Shown in pieces: positions 30,616-40,790 of a DNA stretch of 64,000 bases. The notes beneath the pieces were generated by a model. It saw only the letters and a list, made by a program, of their open reading frames with translations. It was not told where the DNA came from and ran no database searches. The stretch's first letter is position 1. Each line of letters begins with the position of its first letter. Source of the DNA: Azolla caroliniana (lineage: Eukaryota > Polypodiophyta); NCBI GenBank assembly GCA_043228905.1, contig JBHGNT010000016.1, positions 10,230,001 to 10,294,000 on the forward strand. Direction: 5' to 3'. Made by a program: the position numbers and the translations under genes.

Positions 30616-31640
30616 TTCACACACGATATGAAAACTATGTAAATAAATAAATAATAAAATAAGTACTTTATATTAGCTTAATGGCATATTATAGAAAGAT
30701 GGATGTTTGAGAAGATAGGGAAAATAGAACTATTATTTATCCCACAGGAAACTTAAGGCCCAGGCTATATAAGCACCTTGAGACCCTCATTTTCATTTGT
30801 GCTAAGAGCACTTTGGCCACTTTGTCTTGATGGATGATGGTGGCCAAGTTCCCAAAAACTGAAACTGGCCGGTAAGCAAAACCGGAATTGGAACCCGGCC
30901 GGTAAGCAATCTGGAAGGCCCAGTAAGCAAAACCGGAAACCGGTCGGGAAGCAAAACCGGAAACCGGCCGGGAAGCAATCCGGAACCGTCCGAGAAGCAA
31001 TCCGGAACCTGGCCGGTGAGCAAAAATGGAAACCAGCCGGTAAGCAAAACGGAAACCGGCGGCAGAGCCGGCGAGGCAGTGGCAATCGGCGACCGGACGA
31101 GGTTGGACACGGACAGACGGAAGATTGGATCATGCAACAAACTAAAGTAAAGTGAAGAGAACTAAAGTAAAGGCCATGTGGACGCAAGCAACTAAAGTTG
31201 GAGTGCATGCAAAAAGTAAAGGTCATGTGGACGATCGCATGCAACTAAAAGAAAAAGGCCATGCAACAAAAAGGGGACATGCAGATGATCAAGGGAAAAC
31301 TCCATATAAAATTCCATTTTTTTTTCCTACACTCATGCTCTCTCCATATTTTCTTTTTCTTTTTCTTTTGCTTTGAAGCTCTCTTATCTTATCAAAGCCA
31401 ATAACCCTAAATTTCCTTACGGAAGTCATAAACCCTAATTTTCCCTACTAAAGCCATATAATTTTCCTATCGAATCCGTATCTTAGTTTCTTCTAATCTA
31501 TTATTCTAGTAATCTCCATAAGCTAAAACTTTTGTAATCCCAATCTTGGGATTGATTGTAATTTTTCTTTTCTATTTATTAATGAAATTTGTCAATCTTT
31601 CTCATTTTCCGTTAATTGTTAAAAATATAAAAGCACGAAT
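30616..31640. other. Unidentified 1-kb unit, possibly a non-autonomous LTR-type element
   Basis: No gene recognised. In plus orientation it has a TATA box TATATAAG at 30766, a block of CCGG-rich short repeats (30858-31065), telobox-like AACCCTAA motifs (about 31404 and 31431) and a T-rich tail. The pentamer GATAT occurs near both possible ends (about 30623 and 31643), but no TG...CA termini or inverted repeats are clear. The minus-strand open frames here encode only the repeats. Confidence 0.4.
30858..31065. repeat. Short CCGG-rich tandem repeats
   Basis: About eight imperfect units built on ACCGGCCGGTAAGCAAAAC, with spacing mostly near 20-28 bp. Variants are GTCGGGAAGCAA, GTCCGAGAAGCAA and CAGCCGGTAAGC. 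They lie about 90 bp downstream of the TATA box. Confidence 0.85.
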
Positions 31641-31884
31641 GTGATATCCTCTAGCCCGGAGGCCCCGAGGTCTTGCCTCAAGTTCGCGTGTCCTCGTCGT
31701 ATTTTCGCGACACCGCGTTGACTCACGTCGACTCGCATTTATGCGGAGTTGCGGAATCCGTGCTCCAGCTTGCGTTGTGCGTAGTTGCGAAGTCCTTGCT
31801 TCGGCTTGCATCTTTCTTCGTGGCTTTGCGCGGTAGATCGGCTAGTGTGCGCGGTTTGCGGAATCCACGCGTTATTGCGTAATG

Positions 31885-32591
31885 TCTTCAGTACTCCCCC
31901 TCAATCTTGGCAGGTTAGGGATTGTCAATACGAGATCAGTCATGAATTGCCATACCTTGTCAGCTCCTAAGGCTTTAGTGAAGATGTCGGCCGTTTGAAG
32001 ATTTGTGCTAATGTGTTGTAGGTCGACATTGCCCACTAGAATGCACTCTCGGATGACGTGATAGTGCACCTCGATGTGTTTTGTCCGCGCGTGGAACACC
32101 GGGTTCCGAGCCAAATAGATACTGCTCATGTTGTCGCAGTAAAGGGAAGTCGGATCCTTGATGGGTACACCCAGATCCTTGAGTATCCTTTTGAGCCATA
32201 CGGCTTCACATGTAGCCACTACCGTACCCCTGTATTCCGCCTCCGTACTCGAAAGAGCGACGATAGGCTGCTTCTTGTTACTCTAGGATATTGCTCCGCT
32301 GCCGAGGGAGAAATCAAATCCGGAGGTTGATCTTCTATCGGCTTTGTAGCCGGCCCAATCGGCGTCTGTGTACCCCTCGAGTCTTATTGGCATCGCGGTC
32401 TTGTAGAGGATGCCGCAATCCATTGTGCCGCTCATGTATCGTAGAACTCGCTTAGCGCAATTCAAGTGAGTATTACGCGGTGTTTGCATGAATTGACTAA
32501 GGAGACTGACCGGATAACTGAGATCGGGTCGAGTGATTGTGAGGTAGATGAGACTCCCGATGAGTTGCCGATACTGAGTCGGCTCACACGC
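31885..32591 (-). pseudogene. Copia G RNase H and C-terminus
   Basis: Minus strand: EPTQYRQLIGSLIYLTITRP (just after the gypsy E junction), YTDADWAGYKADRRSTSGF with the first RNase H Asp, then a break near 32285. Next come ATCEAVWLKRILKDLG, LYCDNMSSIYLARNPVFHAR and HISTNLQTADIFTKALG. The chain ends near 31885 after a GATTGAGGGGGAG tract. One stop lies near 32284 (W to stop). Confidence 0.87.
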
Positions 32592-33277
32592 TGTCGTGAG
32601 GAAAACCGTCCCTAGGCGCAAACCGTGTGTAGCGTGTGTGAACCGGCCCTTACACGTGGGCACGCCCCTTGTTGTATAGTAGATAGGTAGGCACAAAAGT
32701 CAAATCCTAGGTAGCAATATTCTATAGGGAGAATCGAGGAGTATCTCTGTCCGAAAGGACAGAGAATTAATGTGATGTATACGGGTGAAAACGGTCTCCC
32801 TCCTTGAGATATAAAAGAGAGGGAGACGGGGAGAGAAGGTATCGCGCGCGAGAGGGGACGAAGTGCTGTTGGACTGGGACCAAGCCCTTCTCTGTCGTTC
32901 TCCATAGTTTTCCTTTGCGCAGGTTCTCGAGAGACTGATTTTGCTCCGTGGAACGCCCGTGTGCTTCCGGCAGAATCTCCATCTTTCTCCCCTGCGTGCG
33001 TGGGTGATCAGGCGTCTGTATCCGTCTAGCTGACCTGATCGGTTGTAACCGTTCGCGTCGTCTGCATACATATATTTATATACATACACTGGTGTTTTTA
33101 TACTCTATTCCCCGTTCAACTCATGTCTCCTGTGTTGTTGGGGTGTGCTCCCGTGCGCTTCTCTGTCTATACGTGTGTGAGCGTGTCTCTCTCTCTCTCC
33201 CTTTTCTCACCTATTCCTCGGTCCAAGACCCCAGTGGTCCCGCCTTGTTCTCCACGCACGCGCGTAATAACGTGACA
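32592..33277 (+). repeat. Gypsy E 5' LTR
   Basis: 686 bp, TGTCGTGAGGAAAACC...ATAACGTGACA. TATA box GATATAAAAG at about 32811. The PBS-like TGGTGAACCTGAC follows at 33283-33295. Confidence 0.93.
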
Positions 33278-33321
33278 TTATTTGGTGAACCTGACGTGAA
33301 CAGGCGGCAGAGGAGTAGAAG

Positions 33322-36054
33322 ATGAGGGGGTCGGACCTCGCAGAAGCCATGGCTTCAGCTGTGGACCGTATAGTGAGCGCGCGCGAAGGCACTGGCGCCC
33401 TTGATAGGGCTATCGAGGCGGTTGTCGGTACGATCGGCCGGTTTAGTGGGAAGGATGCCACGAGCTACTTGGCGTCCTACCAGGCTGAGATGGTAATGAG
33501 GGACATTCCGGAAGAGAGGCGTCTAGCCGGATTCCCTCGAGTGGCGATGCCGGGCATCCATACGGAGGTGCTCGAGGTACGGGCCGAGAGCCGGACCTGG
33601 GAGGAGTTCGAAGGTCGGCTCCTCGAAAAATACGGGCTTGAAGATGCGCTTCGACTTTCGAGGCGGGACTTCATGGAGTGGGTGGAGACCCCTGACAAAG
33701 GAAGGAACGCATCAGTGCTCCTCCGGGAGTTTGAGGAACGCTTCGCACGCCTCTCGGTGCTTGACCGGACCATTCTGGACACAAGTCGTGTCCTATTGTT
33801 TGTTAAGTCAGTTGACGAGCGGGATCGGGAGCAAGTAGGCCTCCTATTGGAGACTGATGACGGGCTGACGGCTGACTGGGCCGTGGTGAAGAGGGTCTGT
33901 GGCCGTTTCGACAAACGCCGGGAATGGGTTGACAAAGGACCGACAGGGGCGGGCTCTGTCGCAACAAGGAAGCTCGAGCCAACACCACCAACGCGAAGGG
34001 AAGAGACCCGAGATTGGCTCGAGACCGGATCGGCTTCGACCGGCATGGTCAAGGGCTCGCCCGGGGGAGCAGCTCTGGAGGAACTGACGTGGATGGTAAA
34101 AGATCTCCAGATCGCCCAGGCACGGAGGGACGGTGGCGAACAGGCCCGTGACCTACGACCTCTGGCTGGAAACAGGTGCATGTGGTGTGACGCGGTTGGC
34201 CACATCCGGAAGGACTGCGAGGACTTTGCCGAGGCGATGAGAAGCAACGTGGTGTACCTATGGAACGGTTGGGTGCACGCCAGCGAGACCCGAAGGCCCC
34301 TGGACCTGAATGTCGGGCGAGGAGGTATGAAAAGGCTGATGGAGGAGGCGGCGGCTCGTCACGCGGAGACCGTCCACTATTCGGCGTCGGCTGGTATTCG
34401 GGTCGGAGGTGGTGAGGCCCCAAAGACGAACAATGCCGGGTTCTGGCCAACGATGCTAGAAGGCCTCGCCGGCACACAACTAAGGAAAGAAGAGGCGGAC
34501 CGCGCGGAAAAACGGGTCCGGGAGGTAATCGGGTGGAGTGACCCGGTGGAAGAAAAGACGGGCTTCGTCGAAGCCGCTTGTCAAAACTACGAGGCTCTGG
34601 TGGAGGACAAGCGGGTAGGGAAAACCGGAGGGGCCGGGCCCTCGCAACGATATGAAACCCGATTCAGGCAAAGGCGGAATGAGGCCGGTGTAACCGGCAC
34701 CCAGGATAATCCCAAGAAGGGCGGGTACCGGCTGGGCACAGAAATCGAAAGATCCATGGACCTGCGAAAGGTCCTGGAAGAGCGAATCCTCGACAGCAAG
34801 GTGGAATTGTCGCCGAGGGAAGTGGTCAGGATCGCCAAGAAGGAGTTCCACGACTCCATCGTAGACTTGGTGAAGAGGAAGAGGCTGTCGACGGAGACAG
34901 AACCGGAGAAGCCGGTGGAGGTGCGGACGACGCACATAGAGGACATGGCGCTGGAAGACGAGTTGGTGGAGAGCCACTATTCGAGGCCGCACTGGGCCAG
35001 AGTGACCATGGAGACCCCCGTGAAGATCGGAGATGTTCATGAACCGGTGGTGGCGTTGGTGGACCACGGTTCAGAAATCAATTTGATGTCCATGGACTTC
35101 TACAAGAAGGGGAAATGGCCGATCAACACCAAGCACGGGTGGAAAATACGGGTAGCGACGCGTGCCACCGAAGAACTGCATGGTGCCTGCCCGAATGTAC
35201 GAGTAAAGATCGGCGATGTCGAGATTGACCAACACTTCTTCGTGCAGGAGACGTCCTCACATCCGGTTATACTAGGAGAACCGTACATCATGGCAGCACG
35301 GATGGAGACCAAGGTGCTGGACAACGGCTCAGCCTATGCAAGGGTCAAGAGCCAGGATGGCCGCGATAGTCCGGACACTCCAGGAAAACCCCACAAGTGT
35401 ACGATAACGAAGAAGACCTGTACTATAAGTAGGAAATTTTGGTTCTTCGACAACGGAGGGTGTACGATAGTCGACGTCGTTGGCCGGAAGAAGAGAAGGG
35501 TGGAGGAGCGACTTCGGGCATGTGGTATCCTCGGCCCTGGAGAGGAAATCAACGGAGCCGTGGAGACGGTCTCTTTTGACGATACCTTGAGGGAGCTGCG
35601 AAAGGTAGTCGGAGGAGTCCTTAAAGAGGACCGGACGATTCTGGTATGTTCGGAAAGGATGTACGAAGTCATCGCGGACTTCAGTAGAGGGCTCGAGTTG
35701 GATCGGACGGCCCGGATGGACACGAGGTACAAGACTGTGGACCGGAAGGTGAGGCCAGTCGCGGCTCCCTTGCCGGAGGGCAACGAGTTGCGAATAAAGG
35801 GGGTTGCGTCGGACCCGAGTTTACGAAATCCGGCCCGCATAGGACACACGTTCACCGATATAACGCTACGTGAGCTCAAAATCGGTGGGGGCGGCTTCCT
35901 ACTGCTGGCGGAAGAGGACCGTTTTCGGGGAATGCTCGGGAGGCACGGGAAGGCTTTCACATTCTCACCGGGGGAGATCGGGTGCGTAGACCCGACAGTC
36001 GTGGAACCGATGGTGATATTCACGGTACCGCATGTGCCATGGAGTCTCAACTGA
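33322..36054 (+). CDS. Gypsy E gag-protease polyprotein
   Basis: Intact 910-codon frame. The capsid-like part opens MRGSDLAEAMASAVDRIV. The nucleocapsid knuckle CMWCDAVGHIRKDC is at residues 286-299. A long Glu/Arg-rich segment follows, then the protease with ALVDHGSEINLMS (active Asp at residue 581) and VQETSSHPVILGEPYI. The C-terminal linker has CTISRKFWFFDNGG, VDRKVRPVAAPLPEG and GEIGCVDPTVVEPMVIFT. It stops at TGA 36052-36054 exactly where RT begins in another frame, so the real gag-pol frame was probably continuous and lost one base here. It could still yield Gag and protease. Confidence 0.88.
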   Translation: MRGSDLAEAMASAVDRIVSAREGTGALDRAIEAVVGTIGRFSGKDATSYLASYQAEMVMRDIPEERRLAGFPRVAMPGIHTEVLEVRAESRTWEEFEGRLLEKYGLEDALRLSRRDFMEWVETPDKGRNASVLLREFEERFARLSVLDRTILDTSRVLLFVKSVDERDREQVGLLLETDDGLTADWAVVKRVCGRFDKRREWVDKGPTGAGSVATRKLEPTPPTRREETRDWLETGSASTGMVKGSPGGAALEELTWMVKDLQIAQARRDGGEQARDLRPLAGNRCMWCDAVGHIRKDCEDFAEAMRSNVVYLWNGWVHASETRRPLDLNVGRGGMKRLMEEAAARHAETVHYSASAGIRVGGGEAPKTNNAGFWPTMLEGLAGTQLRKEEADRAEKRVREVIGWSDPVEEKTGFVEAACQNYEALVEDKRVGKTGGAGPSQRYETRFRQRRNEAGVTGTQDNPKKGGYRLGTEIERSMDLRKVLEERILDSKVELSPREVVRIAKKEFHDSIVDLVKRKRLSTETEPEKPVEVRTTHIEDMALEDELVESHYSRPHWARVTMETPVKIGDVHEPVVALVDHGSEINLMSMDFYKKGKWPINTKHGWKIRVATRATEELHGACPNVRVKIGDVEIDQHFFVQETSSHPVILGEPYIMAARMETKVLDNGSAYARVKSQDGRDSPDTPGKPHKCTITKKTCTISRKFWFFDNGGCTIVDVVGRKKRRVEERLRACGILGPGEEINGAVETVSFDDTLRELRKVVGGVLKEDRTILVCSERMYEVIADFSRGLELDRTARMDTRYKTVDRKVRPVAAPLPEGNELRIKGVASDPSLRNPARIGHTFTDITLRELKIGGGGFLLLAEEDRFRGMLGRHGKAFTFSPGEIGCVDPTVVEPMVIFTVPHVPWSLN

Positions 36055-36900
36055 TTCCAGTACCCAGAGCTCACATCCCGAAGCTGATGGAGCTGTTAAA
36101 GCAGAAGGTTGAAATGGGCATCCTCGAACCGTCGAGTGCCCCATACTCGAATCGGTGGTTTACCGTGCCGAAGAAGGACGGCACGTTGCGCTTTATTCAA
36201 GACCTGCAGCCGGTCAACAAGGTGACCATTCGAAACGCAGGAATCGGACCGACAATAGACGAGTTCGCGGAGGCCTTCGCCGAAAGGTCGATTTACTCAG
36301 TCGGTGATCTCTACTCGGGGTACGATCAGTTCCAGCTAGCCATTGAGAGCAGAGACATCATGACAATGCGAACTCCTCTCAGCCTAGTACGGATGTGTAC
36401 CCTACCCCAAGCAGGGACGAACTCGGTGGCTCACATGGTGAACGCAATGAACAAGGTGCTGAGGGATTGTATTCGGGACATCACCATGCCGTTTTTGGAT
36501 GACGTCCTGATCAAGGGATGCCTGGTGGAGGAAAGGGACGAGACGATCGGACCGGACGGGTGCCGGAAATTCGTGGCGACGCACATCGATGACTGCGAAA
36601 AGGTGCTGCAGAGGTTAGAGGGCGCGAGGCTCACCTTCTCCGGGGGAAAATCGGCCTTCGGGCAATCAGAGATCATGGTCGTTGGACACCTATGCGGGTC
36701 GTACGACCGGAAACTGTCTCTGGCTAAGGTAGAAGCCATCTCCGCGATGAAGCACGACTGTAGCTCGATCACAGAGGTTCGGAGGTTCTTGGGAGCATGC
36801 CCGTTCTACCACATATTGATCCCGATTATGCCCACGTCGCGGAGCCGTTATACGGGTTGCTGAAAAAGGGGCGAAAATTTGAGTGGAGAGACGAGCATAC
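36024..36900 (+). pseudogene. Gypsy E reverse transcriptase
   Basis: RT in a frame shifted relative to gag-protease. It shows IPVPRAHIPKLMELLKQK, NRWFTVPKKDGTLRFIQDL, SVGDLYSGYDQFQL (motif A Asp) and the catalytic box MPFLDDVLIKG (FLDD, codons 36492-36503), followed by LTFSGGKSAFGQSEIMVVGH. A further shift near 36810 breaks the frame: the end reads DYAHVAEPLYGLLKKGRKFEW in a third frame, with TAG near 36903. RNase H follows. Confidence 0.9.
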
Positions 36901-36916
36901 ATAGTCTGTCCGGAAG

Positions 36917-38425
36917 ATGAAGGAAGCACTTGCCGCGGCTCCGGCGCTCCGAAAGGTTGTCTACGGAAAGAGCACTCCAATTTACATAACGGTAGACACG
37001 AGTCCGACCGGGATCGGATGGGTTGTCAACCAAGAGGACGAGGACGACATGCGTTTCCCGATCCGGTTCGGCGCGAAGGTCCTCAGCGAGCGACAACGAG
37101 GATACGCCCAGGTTAAACGCGAGCTCTGGGGTATCGTTTCGGCAGTAAAGGCCGATAAAGACTACCTGATCGGGACAGAGGTAATTATCGAGACAGACTG
37201 CCTGCCGATTCTTGGTATGGTTTCTGAATGCGCGATGCCGGACCTGGAAATGCTCAGGTGGATAGCGTACATCAAGTCCTTGAATTCGGAAATACGACAC
37301 ATTTCTGGGAAAGACAATGCCATGGCCAACATGCTTTCAAGGGCGAGGTTCGAAAACGAGGGCGGCATGGTTTCGGAGGACGAGGAAGTCGTCGTGGACT
37401 TCTTCGAGGCAGCTTACGTAACAACCGGCAGGGAATGCTCTCCAACGCTTAACGATTTCGACGAAAGCAAGTACAACGGGGAGTGGCTGCAGATCGGCGG
37501 GTTCCTGAAAACAATGACACCGGACGCGGCATGGACAAGGGATGAGGCCAACCGGATTCGGAAGAAAGCGTACCGATTCTTCCTTCGGGATAGGTACATA
37601 TGGAAGCACCCGAAGAAGAGGAACGACATCCCGCTCCGAGTGGTGACGAAGAAGGAGGAACAAGAGGATTTGCTGGCGGCGTACCACGATAGTCCTTGGG
37701 CTGGACACCGTGGAACGTGGGCCACGTTCGAAAAGCTAAAGGGGAAGTACTGGTGGCCGGGACTATACCGGGATGTGCATCGGTTCGTGATGACTTGCGA
37801 AAGCTGTCAGGTGCACTCCATGATCCGACACCGGGACGAGCTTCACCCGACCTACCCTCCGACCGTCCACTTCAAGTGGATGGTGGATTTGGTGACGATG
37901 CCAATGGGGGTAGGACAAATGCGGTATCTGGTGTTGGCTCGGGAGGATCTAACGAACCAGGTTGAAGGCCGAGCCCTGCAGAACAAGATGACTGCAGCCG
38001 TGTGCCGGTTTTTGATTTAGGACGTGATATGTCGATACGGGTGCGTAGGGAAGATCATGGCTGACCGTGGTGAGTTGGACACAGAAGAGGCCGAAGAGCT
38101 GTTCGACCGGCTAGGAGTCAAACTTTTGCTCACCACAGTGTACAATCCGGAGGCGAACGGGAAGGTAGAGCACGGACATGGGCCGATTGTCAAAGCGCTA
38201 GTACGGGCGTGTGGAGGCCAAGTCGGGAACTGGCCACGACTGCTACCTTATGCCTTGTGGGCGGACCGGACTACGCACAGTTCGGTAACCGGGTTCATGC
38301 CGGCAGAGCTAATGTTCGGACAGAAGCCGATCATGCCAACAGAGCGAACGATCTCCTCGTGGGCCATAGTGGATTGGAGGGATGAGATGAGCCGGGAGGA
38401 ACTGTTGGCGGCGTGGATTCGATAG
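36917..38425 (+). pseudogene. Gypsy E RNase H and integrase
   Basis: One frame. RNase H: YITVDTSPTGIGWVV, ELWGIVSAVKAD and IIETDCLPI carry the acidic residues. The integrase zinc finger has YHDSPWAGHRGTW and CESCQVH. The core has MVDLVTMP, IMADRGELD and NPEANGKVEHGHG as D, D, E. TAG stops at 38018-38020 (inside the core) and 38423-38425 break it. No chromodomain. Confidence 0.9.
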
Positions 38426-38823
38426 CTCGAGCGGAGGCCGGAGGACGTAGAGCGAGCCGCGGAGAAACTTCGGGTAGCGAGGATAAGGAACAAACCCCGG
38501 TTCGACTGAACACACCGGTTCCGGCCAAGGAAGATCGAGGAAGGCGACTGGGTGCTAGTCTACAACAGCAGCCTCGACAATCAGCACAGGGCCATGCGGA
38601 AGTTTGTAAGGAGGTGGTTCGGGCCTTACGTAGTAACAGGCGCCAACGACAATGGGACGTATACCATGTCGCGGAGCTGGACGGTACGAGAATGGCGATA
38701 CCGGTAGCGGGGAAGAGGATCAAAGCGTTCAAGAAACGACACGACGGTGAACTGGAGCTAGGGGGCATGGAAAGCAACGATCAGCAGCCCAAGGCGGAGG
38801 ACGAACCGGTAAACGAGGAATAA
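38426..38823 (+). pseudogene. Gypsy E integrase C-terminus
   Basis: It contains the SH3-like tail: GDWVLVYNSSLDNQHR and RRWFGPYVVTGANDNGTY in one frame, then after a +1 change near 38662 VAELDGTRMAIPVAGKRIKAF to a stop at 38821-38823. The GPYVV...NGTY...ELDG pattern is typical of gypsy integrase ends. Confidence 0.8.
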
Positions 38824-38878
38824 AAGCAAGGACCGGTTTTCTCCAGTAGGAACCCAATTTTGGCGCATACCAGTGGAT

Positions 38879-38899
38879 GCGCGGTTAGGTGGGGGCGGA
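38879..38899 (+). other. Gypsy E polypurine tract
   Basis: GGTTAGGTGGGGGCGGA abuts the 3' LTR. This element thus has a normal PPT, in contrast to gypsy B, C and D. Confidence 0.75.
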
Positions 38900-39975
38900 T
38901 GTCGTGAGGAAAACTGTCGCCAGGCGCAAACCGTGTGTAGCGTGTGTGTACCGGCCCTTACACGTGGGCACGCCCCTTGTTGTATAGCAGATAGGTAGGC
39001 ACAAAAGTTGTTGAGAGACAAGCTCAACATCGGCCGGTTCGGCTGAAGAAGCTGAGGACCGGATCGGTTGGGACCGATCGGTTAGGTCGAGTGCGTACAC
39101 CGGGAGTTCGTTAGGAAAGATATTCCGTGAGGAATATATTTGGGAGTTAGTGTAGGAGCTCTTGATGAGCATTGAAGTACTGTCAGTACTTCGGTCAGTC
39201 CTTCTAGGACTTGTATAAAAATGTTCACTGAGCACGTCTTATGTACAGACTGAGTATTATTGTTGAATATAGCTTTTTGTGTCTTTTCTCTGTCTCTCCT
39301 GCGTATACCGTGTAAGCTCAAGCTCTCCATTGAACCTGAGTTTCCTTCCTTCTGTTCGGTCTTCATACTTGCTTCCGCACGTTGCTTTCTACAAAAGTCA
39401 AATCCTAGGTAGCAATATTCTATAGGGAGAATCGAGGAGTATCTCTGTCCGAAAGGACAGAGAATTAATGTGATGTATACGGGTGAAAATGGTCTCCCTC
39501 CTTGAGATATAAAAGAGAGGGAGACGGGAAGAGAAGGTATCGCGCGTGAGAGGGGACGAAGTGCTGTCGGACTGGGACCGAGCCCTTCTCTGTCGTTCTC
39601 CATAGCTTTCCTTTGCGCAGGTTCTCGAGAGACTGATTCTGCTCCGTGGAACGCCCGTGTGCTTCCGGCAGAATCTCCATCTTTCTCCCCTGCACGCGTG
39701 GGTGATCAGGCGTCGGTGTCTCTCTAGCCGACTTGATCGGTTGTAACCGTTCACGTCGTCTGCATACATATATTTATATACATACACTGGTGTTTTTATA
39801 CTCTATTCCCCGTTCAACTCGTGTCTCTTGTGTTGTTGGGGCATGCTCCCGTGCGCTTCTCTGTCTATACGTGTGTGAGCGTGTCTCTCTCTCTCTCCCT
39901 TTTCTCACCTATTCCTCGATCCAAGACCCCAGTGGTCCCGCCTTGTTCTCCACGCACGCACGTAATAACGTGACA
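38900..39975 (+). repeat. Gypsy E 3' LTR (interrupted by S2)
   Basis: 38900-39008 and 39399-39975 sum to 686 bp, exactly the length of the 5' LTR. TATA box GATATAAAAG at about 39506. Confidence 0.93.
39009..39393 (+). mobile_element. Solo LTR S2 (copia F family)
   Basis: 385 bp, TGTTGAGAGACAAGCTC...GCTTTCTACA, with a perfect AAAGT duplication (39004-39008, 39394-39398). The TATA-type TATAAAAATG is at about 39214. Its second half matches 47874-48132, the LTR end of copia F in inverse orientation (ACTGTCAGTACTT, CCTTCTAGGACTTGTATAAA). It is among the youngest events, since it sits in a fairly young LTR. Confidence 0.88.
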
Positions 39976-40790
39976 ACACTTTGGTGCCGGAGTTCGCATC
40001 CAGTTTGAGATTGCGATCTAGCGGGGTTGCCGCAGATTTGCAGTCAGCCATCCCAAACTTGTATAGCAAGTTGAGGATGTAGTGCCGTTGAGAGATCATG
40101 ATTCTGGCTGGAGTCCGAATTACCTCGATGCCGAGGCAGTAGTGGAGCTCCTTCATGTCCGTCATCTCGAACTTGTCGGAAAGGAGGGATTTGACCTTAT
40201 TGATTTCGACGAGATGCTCACCTCCAATGACTAGGTCATCCACATATAAAATGATGATGATCGGACTTGCGGAATCGCTTCGCATGTAGAGGAAGTTGTC
40301 CGACTTTGACATACGGAAGCCGATTTGATGAAGATATTGCGTTATCTTCGAATACCAAGCACGCGGTGCTTGCTTGAGGCCGTAGAGTGGCTTCTTGAGA
40401 TGGCATACAACTTTCAGATGGGTGCTCGAGTTGAAGCCGGGTGGTTGTATCATGTACACCTCCTCTTCTAATTCGCCTTGTAGAAAGGCGTTCTTGACAT
40501 CCATTTGATGGAGGTGGCACCCTTTCGCCACGACAAGCGCAATTACGGTCCGTACCATCATCATCTTTTCCATCAGGGCAAAGGTCTCCTCGTAGTCAAC
40601 TCCGTGCGTTTGGGCGTAGCCTTTCGCTATGAGTCGCGCTTTGTAGCGGTTGACGGAACCGTCGGCATTGTACTTCACTTTGTAAATCCATCTGCATCCG
40701 ATCACCTTTTTGTATGGTGAGGTGGGAATGAGATCCGACGTCCCGTTCTTCCGTAGTGCCTACATCTCCTCGTTCATTGCTTCCATCCAT
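39976..40790 (-). pseudogene. Copia G reverse transcriptase
   Basis: Minus strand, nearly intact: IGCRWIYKVKYNADGSVNRY, QMDVKNAFLQGELEEEVYM, PLYGLKQAPRAWYSKI, the catalytic box IILYVDDLVIGG (intact YVDD at about 40250) and MTDMKELHYCLGIEVIRT. The frame runs to DANSGTK at the gypsy E junction and continues at 32591. A stop near 40760 (W to stop) separates it from the linker. Confidence 0.9.

Larger units (their letters stand above)
32592..39975 (+). mobile_element. Ty3/gypsy element E, full length
   Basis: Complete plus-strand element with 686-bp LTRs (32592-33277 and 38900-39975 less an S2 insertion of 390 bp). The LTRs are equal in net length and differ at roughly 30 sites by eye. The flanking duplication is ACACG/ACACT. 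Order: PBS, gag-protease, RT, RNase H, integrase, PPT. It belongs with gypsy A: DHG protease loop, FLDD RT box, no chromodomain. It is not close to gypsy B/C/D. Gag-protease is open for 910 codons. Pol has several shifts and stops. Confidence 0.93.

Noticed and set aside
30765-31244. Minus-strand ORF of 159 codons with FCLPAGF-type repeats
   Set aside because: It is produced by the CCGG-rich tandem repeats, with two overlapping frames both open over the same repeats.
35982-36054. Programmed -1 frameshift between gag-protease and RT in gypsy E
   Set aside because: No slippery heptamer or stem is evident. Joining the homologous sequence needs only a one-base indel, and other one-base breaks occur downstream.
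33322-38823. Recent horizontal transfer of gypsy E from a fungus
   Set aside because: The FLDD/DHG motifs recall divergent gypsy clades, but older decayed copies of the same lineage in this window argue for long vertical residence. A phylogeny would be needed.
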